Shown here: one piece after another, positions 32,520-43,816 of the stretch | Position numbering within the stretch: the stretch's first letter is position 1 | How the letters are laid out: the number at the start of each line of letters is the position of its first letter | Program-made: the position numbers and the translations under genes | Source: Thelonectria olida | Taxonomy: Eukaryota > Ascomycota > Sordariomycetes > Hypocreales > Nectriaceae | Direction of reading: 5' to 3' | DNA: 64,000 nucleotides | Assembly: GCA_020736575.1 (NCBI GenBank) | Contig: JAGPYM010000028.1 | Span: 124,001-188,000 of the forward strand | Notes under the pieces: model-generated | What the model was told of the DNA's origin: nothing | Seen by the model: only the letters and a program-made list of their open reading frames with translations | Database searches by the model: none

Positions 32520-35500
32520 CCACGAGCCTCATACATGTCTAGCATTTGGGGTTGGTAATGTGAGTAGCATGATGTGGCGCCTTGATAATCCAAAATAGGG
32601 GGCTTCGCACGACTGTGGTGGCGACAAGTTACGTTGGAGTGCCGGGGAAATACTTTTGTTGCTATTCTGGCTGATTCTTTAGGGGCAGAGGGCTAAGACA
32701 TGGTGAAAATGGGTAGGATGGTTAGGGTGCTAAGTAAAGGAAACTATCTCAAAAGGTCATGAAAGAAAGGACTACCGAATTATCCCGAAATTCGTCAACT
32801 CACACGCTGCACTTACCTAGTGAGGATTGTTACCGGCATTTACGTCGCCGGCTTGAATTGGCCTCGAGGCGGGGGTACTCGGACTGCACACTTCGGGTTT
32901 ACCCTACGACAATCGCACTAAGATTGATGGATGCTCGCACTAATGCGTTGACCGTCTCGTATTTTGGCTCGTGTGGCCGAAACGTCGTTTAGTCGTACGA
33001 CATTGGCGATTTCGTAGTGTGAGTTGCAGAGGCCGCAAGTCACAACTAGGGACGTAATCTGCGAGAAATATGCACTTTGGGCTGGGTTTTTAGGTTCGAG
33101 GACCATCGGCTCGGACGATAAACGTATCTTCAGACTTAGACATAGGTTGGAGAATTGAATTCGGTATCGTGGGATCTTGTGTCGACATCGACGATGGATC
33201 AGGATGTTTGGATGGGCTGAAGAGTTAAGGGGCGAATGTGAGGGGCAGAACGGGAACTTACCAGGAATCATGTCAGTAACAGGCATTCATGATGCTGAAT
33301 TATGTTAAATTTGGAGTCTAGAATATAGACCATCAGCTGAAGGCGAGACACTGCACCTGCCATGTAAACAACATCCTCCGTGGGATAGATTCCCCCTCTG
33401 CGGCATTCTCCTGTGCTGCCAAACCTATTGGCCTCTGGATCTGGAGCATTTTCTTCCAAGGTCTATATCAGCGTAGGTTATGGAAATCTGGGGTTTCATT
33501 GTCAAAGAATGAGATGTATCTATCGTTGGCAGATGATCTAGGTCGGAATGCTTGTGATGAATGGACGAGCTGGGTGCAGGTGGTCAGGGGAAGTTGCACG
33601 ACAGGTTTTCCCGCGGCTCTTCCTATCCCGTGCGTATTCCTCACCCCGAAAGTCTCCAGTACACAATATCAGGTCCTTACAGCTCCGAAAACTCCTCACA
33701 GTACACCTCCCTGCCCACCTTCTGCAGAGGATCGAAGTGGGGTCGATTCGACCTTCCACCTCCATTCGGGACTCCTTCATAATCGTCTCATTGAAGATAG
33801 TATAGCCAGTCACTGGAAGCGATAGCCCACTGATTACCTTCGTACGCTCTCGATCTGATTTTGTCCCACACACTTTCGCCCCCTTACCCTCCCACTGCAC
33901 CTGAGTGTAGCTCGACATCTACCTAGTCGTCTTAGTCCCAGTCTTTGCCGATAATGATCTCTTAGAACTGATACAGTTCTTCTTTGAATTAGGTTCCGTT
34001 CCTTGCAGATACGCCAAACTGCCAGCAACTTCGCCAACCTACCTAGCCTGATCGATGCTTCAGCATGCGTACCACGTCCCCTGGCCCTAATTCTTCTGTC
34101 GACTGCCAGTTCTGGCCATAGCAACCGCAGTCTACCACGAATACGTACCTCAATATCGACGCGCTGCGAAGCTCTTTGCTGCCGGTCGCGTCGAATCTTT
34201 GCTGCTACCTTGCAGATTTACCACACCGCGATCGATGAAGTGCTTGTTGGTTGAACATGTGCAGCTTCGATTCAGGTCCGGCCCAGCATACCTGAGTCTT
34301 CGCTAGTTAAATGACAGGGGTAGCATCCTTAGCCCCGGTGTTCACGTGATGCCACCGTTCTGCGGAGAAGGTGGGCAAGCCGGTGCATCGAGACAGCCGC
34401 AGTGATCCTCGTCAGTACGCAACCAACAACGCAATGTGCCAAAGAGGGATTAACCAGACCCTAAACTACCCGCTACAGCATATCTGGACTTGAGAGTGCC
34501 ATCGCTCAATATCTTTGGGGTAATTTTAGGAGGATCTATGGCTTGAATATAGCTTTCCGCCAGGTCCGGGAAGACGCGGAACGAACATGCTCGCGATGCG
34601 TGTGCTGATGATAGCGTGGCTGGATTGGTCCATTCCGCAAGCTTGTTGAATTACTTCCAAAGGATTTTGTGATTATATCATCAAGCTCTTAGAATCTACG
34701 TTATGGACATTTCGCTTCAGTGGTGACCTCGGGAGCTAAAGTGTTGTGCGGCCAAGTGCAACCGACAAGCAAGGACAACGCGTTACCACCAAACACAACA
34801 GTATCGGAGTTAAATTTAAGGTTTCCTTCGTCAACTTCGCTAGTACGAGTAGAGTTGGCCTCAGAATTGCAACGAAGTCCGTCAAAGCCTTGATCCAATA
34901 TCGAATTCAAGTTCCTGAGTTGAATTAAAATACACCACTGGTCGAAGATGACCTTAGAAATTATCAACGTACTGCGAAATCCTGAGGGGAGGTTGATTGG
35001 CTGCAAATGTTCAACAGTGCAGGGGAAAGTATCCTAAGTTGATGAGGACTGGCACGCACCCATTACGAGCCGCAAGGGCTGCGAGATCCACTATCTGTTC
35101 TCCTTTGCAACCCTCCGATCAAGAAGGCTTCAGCCAACCTCGCATACGCAAAGAAGATGCGTCCCATGAGGTATAGGACGGCTCTTTTGCTCTGGCTTAC
35201 CCCAATACGGTGGCAAATAGCATTCTTTGGGGTTGTCCGACATGGCAATTAACGTCGTCCAACCCCTTGCCTAGTCAGGAATTGCTTAGTAGCAGCCTCA
35301 CAACTCATCCAGCACATTAAGATCAGTTGTCAAATCTAAATTTGGAAGGGAACGGCAGTGCAGGAGCAGGAGAGTTTTGCGGGAGTGGCATGGGGAAGCG
35401 ATGAGACGTGAGCTTCTAGCACTGGTCGAATGGAGCTGGGTGTAGACGGGCGATGACTGGATTGATGGAGCGCCTCATGTATCGGCTGGGGATGGTCATT

Positions 35501-37676
35501 TATATTCTCCAGTTTTGCTGAATGAGTGACTAAACCATGACCAGATCAACAGGATCCTAAGCGTAGCTATGTGGTCCACGATAGCGGACCCGAGAATCAC
35601 CCGGCGAACTTGCCAGTGGTTGTTGCATCGCTTCTGCCACTCGTGGGTTTCGTCGTCGTCGATAGCCGTGCAGTTAAGCAGGATGAGAGCAGCCCAACTC
35701 GGTTGGGTCGTGGTCCACCTTTCTATCAGAGAGATGCTGGAGGTTTCGTTGGCGACGATCGTTCTCGGTTGGTCTCTAGGAGGCGGTCTTGCAGAGCTGA
35801 TTTAGCCTTGACTCCTACCGTAATCATGTGCGAACAAGTCTGAGAAACATTCCATTAGTTTAGGCCGTAATTTTGAAGGGTGATGGTCTAGGGCACGGCG
35901 TGGGCAGGAATGGCGCTGCTGTATTCTTTGAAGCTTGCCCGGCCGGCAGTACTCACGGTTCGTCCTGAGAAGAGACGACAAATGCAGTGTTTGGCACATG
36001 CATGACTTCAACATTTGCTTCTTATTTCGTCATTGAGCCCTTTGCCATCCATGTACCAAGGACAACCTGACGCAGAAAAATGGCATGACCGGCGGAAAAA
36101 CGTATGTCGGGGTGCGAGTCGAGTTGGTATCGATTGAAAAAGTAGAGGTGCAACAGTGAACAGTGCAAGCAGAGTCTTCTCTTGTGAACGTTCGTGAACT
36201 TGAAGCACGGACCTTCTTGCTAGCCGATGAAGTCCCCGGCAGCCTTGGTTCCGAGTTGATTGGATGGTGCTGTGATTTTCTTCGATGGTTTTCGCCGTTG
36301 CCGTTGAATGCATCCGAATAACGGGCGGAAAGGCCGTTGAAGGGACTAATACGCTTCTGGGCCATACTCATATTTAGACTGATCTATTTAGGCGACGATT
36401 CGCCTACCAGTTCAACCATGTCGAGAGATTTTAGTGGTGGGAGGACGGGCTGACCTGGCACCTGGCCAACGTATGACTGGATCAGCGATGCTCATTAGAC
36501 GATGAGATTGGCTGTACTCACTGGTTGGCTCCTTCTGGCTTCGTCGCTTGAGTCAATGCAACTTCGCTTGAGATGGGTGTGTAGCGGGAGGTGCAAGTTG
36601 GTAGTCTGTTCAGGGTCGAGAGTTGGAGGAGCATCATTCGCTGCAATTGGAGCTGGTCGATATGGCTCCGAGGCTTGTTCTCTGTTCCAGGCGCATGGGT
36701 TGGGAATGGGGCGGATCGATTGTCAACCGACTGTCCTGGGGCTGGAAAGACGGGTGTTTGTCTGGTGTTTGTCGAACGAGTTGCAACCCTTCCTCCCACG
36801 GCTCCTTGCAGCGAAGGAGGGCTGACACTTGCTCAACCGTTGGGCTGGTGGCTTGCGTGCCATTCCAGACTCGAAAGAAACCGCATCAGCAACCGAGAAA
36901 ACAGAAAGCTCTAAAGGGACCTAGGAAGCAATGATATGTCGCAAAAAGGATTATGCCATAGAGTCTACATTGCGAATCCATGATGGCGAGTGAGAGTGCG
37001 GCAGGGGAGGAGAGAACTGGGCCTGGACCAAACAAGATTGGATGCTGGATGAGATGAGATGAGCATGGGTCCACCGCGACGTCGACCGTGAAGTAACCCA
37101 CGCGAAGAGGGTGCATTGATGAGCTAATGGGTCAAAGTCCCGCTTCGCCCGACCAGGACTAGTGCCCATTCCCGCCGGGGATCCATGTTCTCATTACTCC
37201 GTAGGTTTTAGTACATCAGGAATCGCACTGTAATGTACATCGCCGGCCCCGCCGTCTGGTCCCCTACGCATATCATCCCTATCCTGGAGGCGCAACCTGC
37301 GTCAGGCACTCGATCGCGTCGATGGGTCCCAAAGACTGATGTGCTCCAGGCGCTACTGTGATAGGTTTGTCGCTGTTGACTGGTAGCGCCTGCCATGTCC
37401 GACGGCAAGCGGCGTTGAGTAAGGGATACGCCCGGTGCAACTGCGACCTCAACTTTCTTTCTCCAGGGACACCTACCCATCAGCCAACAGGTTGAGCTAG
37501 TGGATATTTTTTCTTGGAATTATGAGCATAAGAAGCAATAATATAAGGACACGCCACTGACCCCAAAATCACATCTCGGAATCGTCTTGCCCAACGCCTA
37601 CTTCCTTCATACTTTTGCTTAGCTATCTTTCATCCACTACCTTTCAGTATTCTATTTTACTCTTCCGACGCACGGC
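32520..37676. other. Gene-poor region, 5 kb
   Basis: Many short ORFs overlap in several frames (for example 33499-33918, 36502-36934) without a domain or consistent splicing. A minus-strand stretch at 33459-33268 has protein-like composition and could be an eroded upstream part of the methyltransferase relic, but the match is too weak to claim. Near the right end, an ATATAAGG box at 37541 and a pyrimidine-rich leader belong to the gene at 37677. Confidence 0.4.
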
Positions 37677-38840
37677 ATGGCTACGGATGCGCTGAAAAAA
37701 CTTGCCAAAGGTGTCCCCAACTGGCTGGAGCACCTCGACGGCCTCAGCGCCAAAATCGAACAGCATCAGGCAGAGCTGGCTGATACTACTACTGCTGGCG
37801 GCGAGAGGGCGAAGACCAATTCCCTCCGCAACAAGGGCTCGACCGAGACACTGAAGCCCAACGATGACAACCCTCAGATGGACAACCCTGACAACACTGA
37901 CGAAACCATACCTGGGAAATCCCCCCCAGTCACCAGCGAGCCTTTAACACCAACCGCAGAAGCCAAGAAAAGCCATACCGCAGCCCCTCCACCTAGCCCA
38001 TCCGCGGCTCAGCAACCACGCGAAGGTATCAACGCAGTGCGTGCACGACAACGACAACAAGTCAAGGGGCAGAGATCAGCGCCAATGATGCCGGCTGAGG
38101 ATTCTCCACAAACACATCGGACGGGAGGAATGACCATTGTCTACTACGACGGCTATGTGCAGGGTTTCTTTGGCGACCTTGTAAAATTCATCTCGTCAAG
38201 TCGATATCTTATGCGAAGGGCTAAGCTGGCCGCCAAAGTCGCCCAGCTCAAGAAGCTAGCTGAAGTGGACCATGGGGACGAGAATGCCCTAGAGAAACTA
38301 TGTTGGCTATCGAGCACACGCCAATACAACCCAATATCATCAATGACACAGCCTAGGTCCGGCCACGGTGGCAAGGATCAACACCTGAGCGCTTATGACA
38401 AAATAGACAAGAGGCTCGAGATTGTGCAAAGCTTGTGCGAGCACGGCGCCCACCAGTTCCTACGAGACGCTGATTGCAACGAGGAGATTAGGAAAGCCCA
38501 CGTGCAACTCAAGGAGGCAATGGAGATAGCAACCAAGGAGATGAATCGTGTGCAACAGGAAGTGCCTGAGCTTGCCAAGGAGACTAGCGAGCTGGGAAAG
38601 GTGCAGACGCGTCAACCCATTAGCATGCGTCGTGAGATGTCTGCCGCTCTCAAGGACGGTGTTGCTAAAGAGGACACCAAGCTTGAGGCCGCTCAGCCTG
38701 CAGATTCCAAGGTTCCCTCTCTGGATGCGCCACTCGAGGTCGACCCCAACATTATCGAGGCTGACGAAGGTATCGACGTTGATATGGAAATCCCTAAATC
38801 ACAGCCCCGACTAACGACACAATGCTCTCTGTGGGCTTGA
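37677..38840 (+). CDS. Conserved fungal protein of unknown function
   Basis: An intronless 387-codon frame with ATG in good context (CGGCATGG). The N-terminus (DALKKLAKGVPNWLEHLDGL) forms an amphipathic helix with a heptad-like continuation. A disordered Pro/Ser/Thr-rich linker follows, then a conserved core starting TIVYYDGYVQGFFGDLVKFI with helices rich in Lys/Leu, and an acidic tail (DEGIDVDMEIP). I recall this architecture as a common hypothetical protein of Aspergillus-type and related ascomycetes, without known function. No signal peptide or membrane helix. A TATA-like box lies 130 bp upstream. Probably expressed and functional. Confidence 0.75.
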   Translation: MATDALKKLAKGVPNWLEHLDGLSAKIEQHQAELADTTTAGGERAKTNSLRNKGSTETLKPNDDNPQMDNPDNTDETIPGKSPPVTSEPLTPTAEAKKSHTAAPPPSPSAAQQPREGINAVRARQRQQVKGQRSAPMMPAEDSPQTHRTGGMTIVYYDGYVQGFFGDLVKFISSSRYLMRRAKLAAKVAQLKKLAEVDHGDENALEKLCWLSSTRQYNPISSMTQPRSGHGGKDQHLSAYDKIDKRLEIVQSLCEHGAHQFLRDADCNEEIRKAHVQLKEAMEIATKEMNRVQQEVPELAKETSELGKVQTRQPISMRREMSAALKDGVAKEDTKLEAAQPADSKVPSLDAPLEVDPNIIEADEGIDVDMEIPKSQPRLTTQCSLWA

Positions 38841-39857
38841 TGGCGGGTGGAGTTAATGGCAGCCTGAGTGTCAATAGGACATCAAAGTGGACTGTTCTGC
38901 ACTGTTCTGGCAGGAATACCGAAACAGTCAGTGAATTGAGCCGAAGGGACGGCACCGCCGTACACAACCACAAATCATGGAATGAATGTAGCATTTTCGC
39001 GTGCGGAAGAGAGAGAATTAGTACTGTATGTGAAGATTGAACCAAAGCGAACATGGAACAGACGCCTAGTAAGAGGGGAATAAAGCGAATTCGAGCAATC
39101 AGGAAAGCATATATATTTCTTCTTTGTACATAGAATCGTAATTAATATCATAGCGGGCCCTTCATTAGGCTTAAATCCTAGGAGTATTTTGATTCCGGCC
39201 ACTGGATCAGTTTCGCCCAAGGGTAGTTGCCGGGATGCTGACGCTCTCGACAAGCGGCTAGGGTGTCAACTTTTTGTCACAAAAGATTCTGGGTGTTTAG
39301 TATACATACCGCATTTCTCACCTCCCCTAACCAACAGTTAATAACAGTAATCATGGATGGGCGGAAGAGTCTTACCAGTATTGCTTGCTCACAATAGCGG
39401 ACACCTTCGTTCGGTCTCGATATACTTGGAGCACCACGACTCCACCAGGTGGTAGTGGTGCTGACAGCTCAAGTCTTTCTGGATTCCCATTAGCTTGTAA
39501 GCGTAGTGATGGTAATACCACCTACGTAGATGTAGTTGCACATGATGGATGAATTAGAAAATGACAAAGGTATTGCAGATCCAGGAAGCCATGAAACAAG
39601 GCAAAGCCTCTTCTTATGGCGGCGACGACGGTCAATTGATCAGCGTGCCGTGCTAGGCAGTTCTAGCGAAGTGGTGGATCACCATTGAACATGACCAATC
39701 CCACAGGAGTCTCACCGATTGCTCCGTATTAGGGTTGCTGGTGAATACAGAGTATTCTAGTCTTGAAGTCGTCCATCACCATCATCCCGACCGCGGCACA
39801 CTCTTCGTTTGTTATCTGCATACCTGGAGTTCGAAGCCGGTAACTTCGCCGTACAAC
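38841..39857. other. Intergenic between the unknown gene and the asparaginase
   Basis: One kb with short shadow ORFs only. It must contain the 3' end of the left gene and the promoter of the asparaginase gene. No specific site is recognised. Confidence 0.5.
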
Positions 39858-41057
39858 ATGAGATTGCTGTTCTTTCTCTTGCATCTTCTTAGCCATCAGT
39901 TGGCCAAGCCCTCATGGAGCCTTCCACGCCGCCAGGACTTCCTTAAAGAGTGGCTACCCTATTTCACCTATGGCAGTCCCCTTTTTGCCTCGCGGACCCA
40001 GTGGGAACATCCATACCGCAGGGCCAGCGAATTCAGCTGCTTCAACCAAAGCCTTCCCAACATCACCATATATGCAACTGGCGGCACTATCGCCGGGTCG
40101 GCGGGGTCTACCACGCAGACCACAGGATACAAGGCTGGAGTTTTAGGAATCCAGGCTCTTGTCGATGCCGTGCCGCAGCTCTGCGAGGTCGCAAATGTGC
40201 GTGGTGTGCAAGCGGCCAACGTAGACAGCGTCAACGTAAATTCCGCTATGCTTCTTGAGTTGAGCCATCAGATTCACGATGATCTTGACAGCGGCCATAC
40301 GCAAGGTGCTGTAATAACGCATGGCACTGACACGCTCGAGGAATCTGCCTTCTTTCTCGACCTCACCATCGACAGTGAGCTGCCCGTCGTTGTAACGGGC
40401 TCAATGCGCCCAGCTACAGCTATCAGCGCTGATGGACCAATGAACTTGCTATCCTCGGTGAAGTTGGCCAGCAGCGAGAGCGCGCGAGGTCGCGGTGTCA
40501 TGATCGTGCTAAACGACCGAATTGGTTCCGCCCGCTTCATGTCAAAGTCCGACGCCAACCAGCTCGACGCTTTCCAGTCTACCGACGGGGGCCTCCTGGG
40601 CAGCTTCGTCAACATCCAACCCGTCTTCTTCTATCCGCCGGCGCGGCCGCTGGGCCACCATCACTTTGATGTGCGGGAGATCCCTCGATGGCATCGTGGC
40701 GAGGACGGCAAGCTGCCACAGGTGGATGTGCTGTACGCGCACCAGGAGCTCAACGTCGGTCTGTTCCAGGCAGCCATCGATCTCGGGGCCAAAGGCATCG
40801 TGCTGGCGGGCCTGGGGGCAGGCTACTGGACCGATGTTGGGTCCGACAAGATCAGCCGGGCGTTGCAGGACAGCGATATCCCCGTCATTGTGAGCCGCAG
40901 GCCTACCTGGGGATGTGCGAGCAGCAACGGGCTAGAGGGCATTGGCGCCGGGTATCTGAACCCGCAAAGGGCGCGGATACAGCTTCAGTTAGCCCTGGAG
41001 ACGGGACTAGAGACGGAAAGCATCCGAGCGATATTCGAACACCACGGGGTGCACTGA
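39858..41057 (+). CDS. L-asparaginase, type II, secreted
   Basis: The frame is open from 39735, but the ATG at 39858 is chosen because it starts a typical signal peptide (MRLLFFLLHLLSHQLA), giving 399 residues. The asparaginase signatures are complete: ITIYATGGTIAG with the nucleophilic Thr at 77, and VITHGTDTLEESAFF with the second catalytic Thr-Asp pair. The downstream TGSMRPATAISADGPMNLL block, which includes substrate-pocket residues, is intact. The enzyme hydrolyses asparagine to aspartate and ammonia outside the cell or in the wall, a nitrogen-scavenging function. Length fits fungal type II enzymes. No intron. Genes on either side are unrelated. Confidence 0.9.
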   Translation: MRLLFFLLHLLSHQLAKPSWSLPRRQDFLKEWLPYFTYGSPLFASRTQWEHPYRRASEFSCFNQSLPNITIYATGGTIAGSAGSTTQTTGYKAGVLGIQALVDAVPQLCEVANVRGVQAANVDSVNVNSAMLLELSHQIHDDLDSGHTQGAVITHGTDTLEESAFFLDLTIDSELPVVVTGSMRPATAISADGPMNLLSSVKLASSESARGRGVMIVLNDRIGSARFMSKSDANQLDAFQSTDGGLLGSFVNIQPVFFYPPARPLGHHHFDVREIPRWHRGEDGKLPQVDVLYAHQELNVGLFQAAIDLGAKGIVLAGLGAGYWTDVGSDKISRALQDSDIPVIVSRRPTWGCASSNGLEGIGAGYLNPQRARIQLQLALETGLETESIRAIFEHHGVH

Positions 41058-41772
41058 CGAGACCGGATGGACCTAGAGTAAAGGCAAGAGAATAAAGTCT
41101 GGTGATGATGATGAAGAGGCTGTTCCCTCCACCAATAAGTCTTGGGGAGTTGTCGGATGACATACTCATCAATCTCATAAACATCGGAGAAAGTATCATT
41201 AATTAATGGCGTATATACTCACGGTCTGAAAGATCCCCACACTCTCAGCATATGTTATATGAGTAGGAAGGTGGTTAATGCCAGTCCATATTGCGCTGTC
41301 CACTCGCTGTTACAGACAGGTAGGGTTCGCCTGACAGGCAAGAGACTTCTTACAGATCTCGATGTGCTTGCTGAGACCGGAGCAGCTTAGTGGCAGTGCA
41401 CTCAATACTTCAGCTCCATAGGTCTGCGAAAGGTGCAGGTGCAATCGGGGATTGAGCACTGCAAGGTTATGGTAGAATCATGGATAGGAGCTTTTGAGTG
41501 CGGAGGCAAACTAGAAGGTGATGGGCCCAGTGTCTGCCTGGTCATTGATCTCGATTGGGGCTGATGGTATGTGAGGTACGATGCTGGGCTCTGGGCTTGA
41601 TCTTAAGGAGGCATCGCAACCCCGTTGCGAGAGTTGTGAGAGTAGGCTCAGTGAAGCTCTGCCACCAAAATGAGTACACTGATCACTTGAAGCTGCAGCT
41701 GTTCTGCCTCCGCCACCGCCCACATTAGTAAGAGGAATCTGATATTTTTAAATAGAACATCAGTCAACTCTA
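41058..41772. other. Intergenic, no gene seen
   Basis: About 700 bp between the asparaginase stop and the end of the minus-strand C2H2 gene. Only unsupported short ORFs. Confidence 0.5.
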
Positions 41773-42469
41773 CTAATGCGCATCCTCATCCTCGGAAGCT
41801 GAAACCTTTGATCCAGCTGGGGTTGTGTCTTGAGAGAACGTCCAATCGTGTGCCTTCTTTTCGTGCGTGTGCTGGTGGTCTATTCGTTTGAATGCGCGAG
41901 GACAGCCTAGAAATCTGCATTTGTATGGCCTGTCGTTTGTGTGTTGTCTTGTGTCTTGTTAGTGCATTCACTTTGTGAAATGCGCGAACACAGCTTTTAA
42001 AGTCGCATCTGAATAGACCGTTGTCTGCATGAGACTTTTTGTGTCCCGCGAGCTCAGGAACATCGTCTTGCTGCAGTTCCTGGACAATGCCAATAGGATC
42101 TTGGTTAGTATCCTGGCTCAGCAGGCGGAACTGACCAGCTCCTCTAGCGACCATCCTTGGCATCTTGCCTTCTTCCCATGGATGCCATTCGCAGTCATTT
42201 CGAGCTGCATTAAACTCTTCGATATCTGGAACTGGCACAAGCTCGTCTCTTAACTTGAATCTATCTCCATCTTTCATCCAGGCATTTACCAGCTTGAGAT
42301 CGGGCATGCGTGCCTCAACATAGGCATCTATTCATCAATAAGTAGGTACCTGGATCAAGCAAGAGCAGTGTCACTAACCTTTTCCCTTGTATTGCAATTG
42401 TCGTACTTGTACAAACTGCTCAGCTAGAGGATCGTCCTTGCAGCTTCGCAAGATATCATCGGAGCTCAT
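41773..42469 (-). pseudogene. C2H2 zinc-finger protein with a frameshift between fingers
   Basis: Exon 1 (42469-42379) and exon 2 (from 42327) join through a 51-bp intron (GTTAGT...AATAG), giving AEQFVQVRQLQYKGK then DAYVEARMPDLKLVNAWMK, typical of small fungal C2H2 proteins. The first finger, FRCDFKSCVRAFHKVNALTR then HKTTH, is complete. The next one (DRPYKCRFLGCPRAFKRIDH, then QHTHEKKAH) is in another frame, offset by one base at about 41935-41942 inside the linker, where the run CACACAAACGAC sits. Without the shift the protein would continue to a stop at 41773; as written it ends at 41786 with an unrelated tail. Either a recent 1-base indel or a sequence error. DNA-binding regulator by family; target unknown. 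Confidence 0.65.
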
Positions 42470-43639
42470 CTCATCGTGGCAGATGCAAGGGGGATTGGCA
42501 TATTTGGGGAGCTAGGTGGTCGCTCTTGGTGGTCCCTGAGATGCGGTATGTTTGAAAAGTTATTTGGAAAGGTGTTTGTGCGTCGAAGAATCAGCTAATA
42601 TCTCAAATGAAATATGGAAAGCTTGAGAGTGCTGCGTAAAGGATTTGGGCGGGGCATGGCTGCTTTTTGTGACAGGAAGTATTTTTACATCTAGTCCGAG
42701 CCCGCATGGTTGCGGGTGTGAACAAGAGTGATGGGCTCGCCTAGTTTGGACTTGCGTTGGCTCTGATTGTGTCCTTGTCTGCATCCCCAATTTCGCAACT
42801 GTGGAGGCGTGGAGCCGACTACTGAGACCTGCCGCTGTTAGTACAGACGCGATGGCAGGGAAAAAGCTGAGCCGTCAATGGTAGGGCAAGAGTAGGGATG
42901 CAGCATCTGGGAGGGGTGAACATAGGAACTGGGCACGGCCTGTCAGGGTGGGGGTTGGCCCGTCCCTCGCCGAGAGGGTGAGGGAGCTTCAAGTTGCATA
43001 TCTCGACCTAGCGTTGTTTTCTCGTCATTCTTGCCTTGCAGGTTAATGTAAGGCGAGAACAGGATTACGTGTCAATAAATGACCAGCTTGATGTGAGGCC
43101 ACCCAGCTCGCAAGGGTTTTAGGCTATAGGTTGGCCAGGCCAGCTATAAAAGAAGGGAGGCAGCCTTCGGGGCCGACCTTCTACATCTTCCATTACATTA
43201 CAAACACAATTCATCATCCTTCTATCGCTTGCAACCAATTGTGGTTTTTCTTACACTTCTACCGCAGAAATATGCGCCTGTCCAATTTGTTTGTGTGGTC
43301 TCAATTTGGCGAGGACTATTGGGCTTGTGTAAGTGCAGCATTCTACGGCATCGGTTCTCTCTAATATATTACAGGCTTGCCCTAGAACGCCGAAGAAGAC
43401 GAAAATCCATGCCACCTAGTCGGCAGGGAGGAGATACAGAAAATTAATGATAGGGCTGTGGGCACTAGATATGTAATGAAGGGGGAAGAATTCGAGGCGG
43501 TTGATTATTCAGGAGATGAGTGGGAGAAATGCATGCGGGGCGAGATGGTTGGGCATGAGGAGAACAAGTAGTATCTACATTGAATGCAAATCAGCTGGCC
43601 ACATATTGTACTGGTACGCGATGCCGTGGGAGGAGATTC
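42470..43639. other. Region left of the Helitron fragment
   Basis: No intact gene. A plus-strand stretch at about 43428-43570 reads as protein (EIQKINDRAVGTRYVMKGEE, then DYSGDEWEKCMRGEM) before stops, probably the eroded N-terminal part of the Helitron protein or of a gene it carried. Helitron 5' TC end not located. Confidence 0.35.
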
Positions 43640-43816
43640 ACCCGGCGATCAAGTGGGGCCGAGAACGTGGGCAGGATCGGCAGGTGGGCGGCGAAGAGAA
43701 GCCGTTGAGCCGTACATCCATGTTTGTCGGGGCGATGAATTTGCCGACTCTTTGATGCTTCGTTCTTCGCAAAGACGTTCCCCACACTGTTTCCTTTCGG
43801 CGTTGGTGGTCCTCGA

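Noticed and set aside
36502..36934. Overlapping ORFs of about 100 codons in three frames
   Set aside because: GC-rich stop-poor stretch; no splice sites, no domain and no composition typical of protein in any frame.
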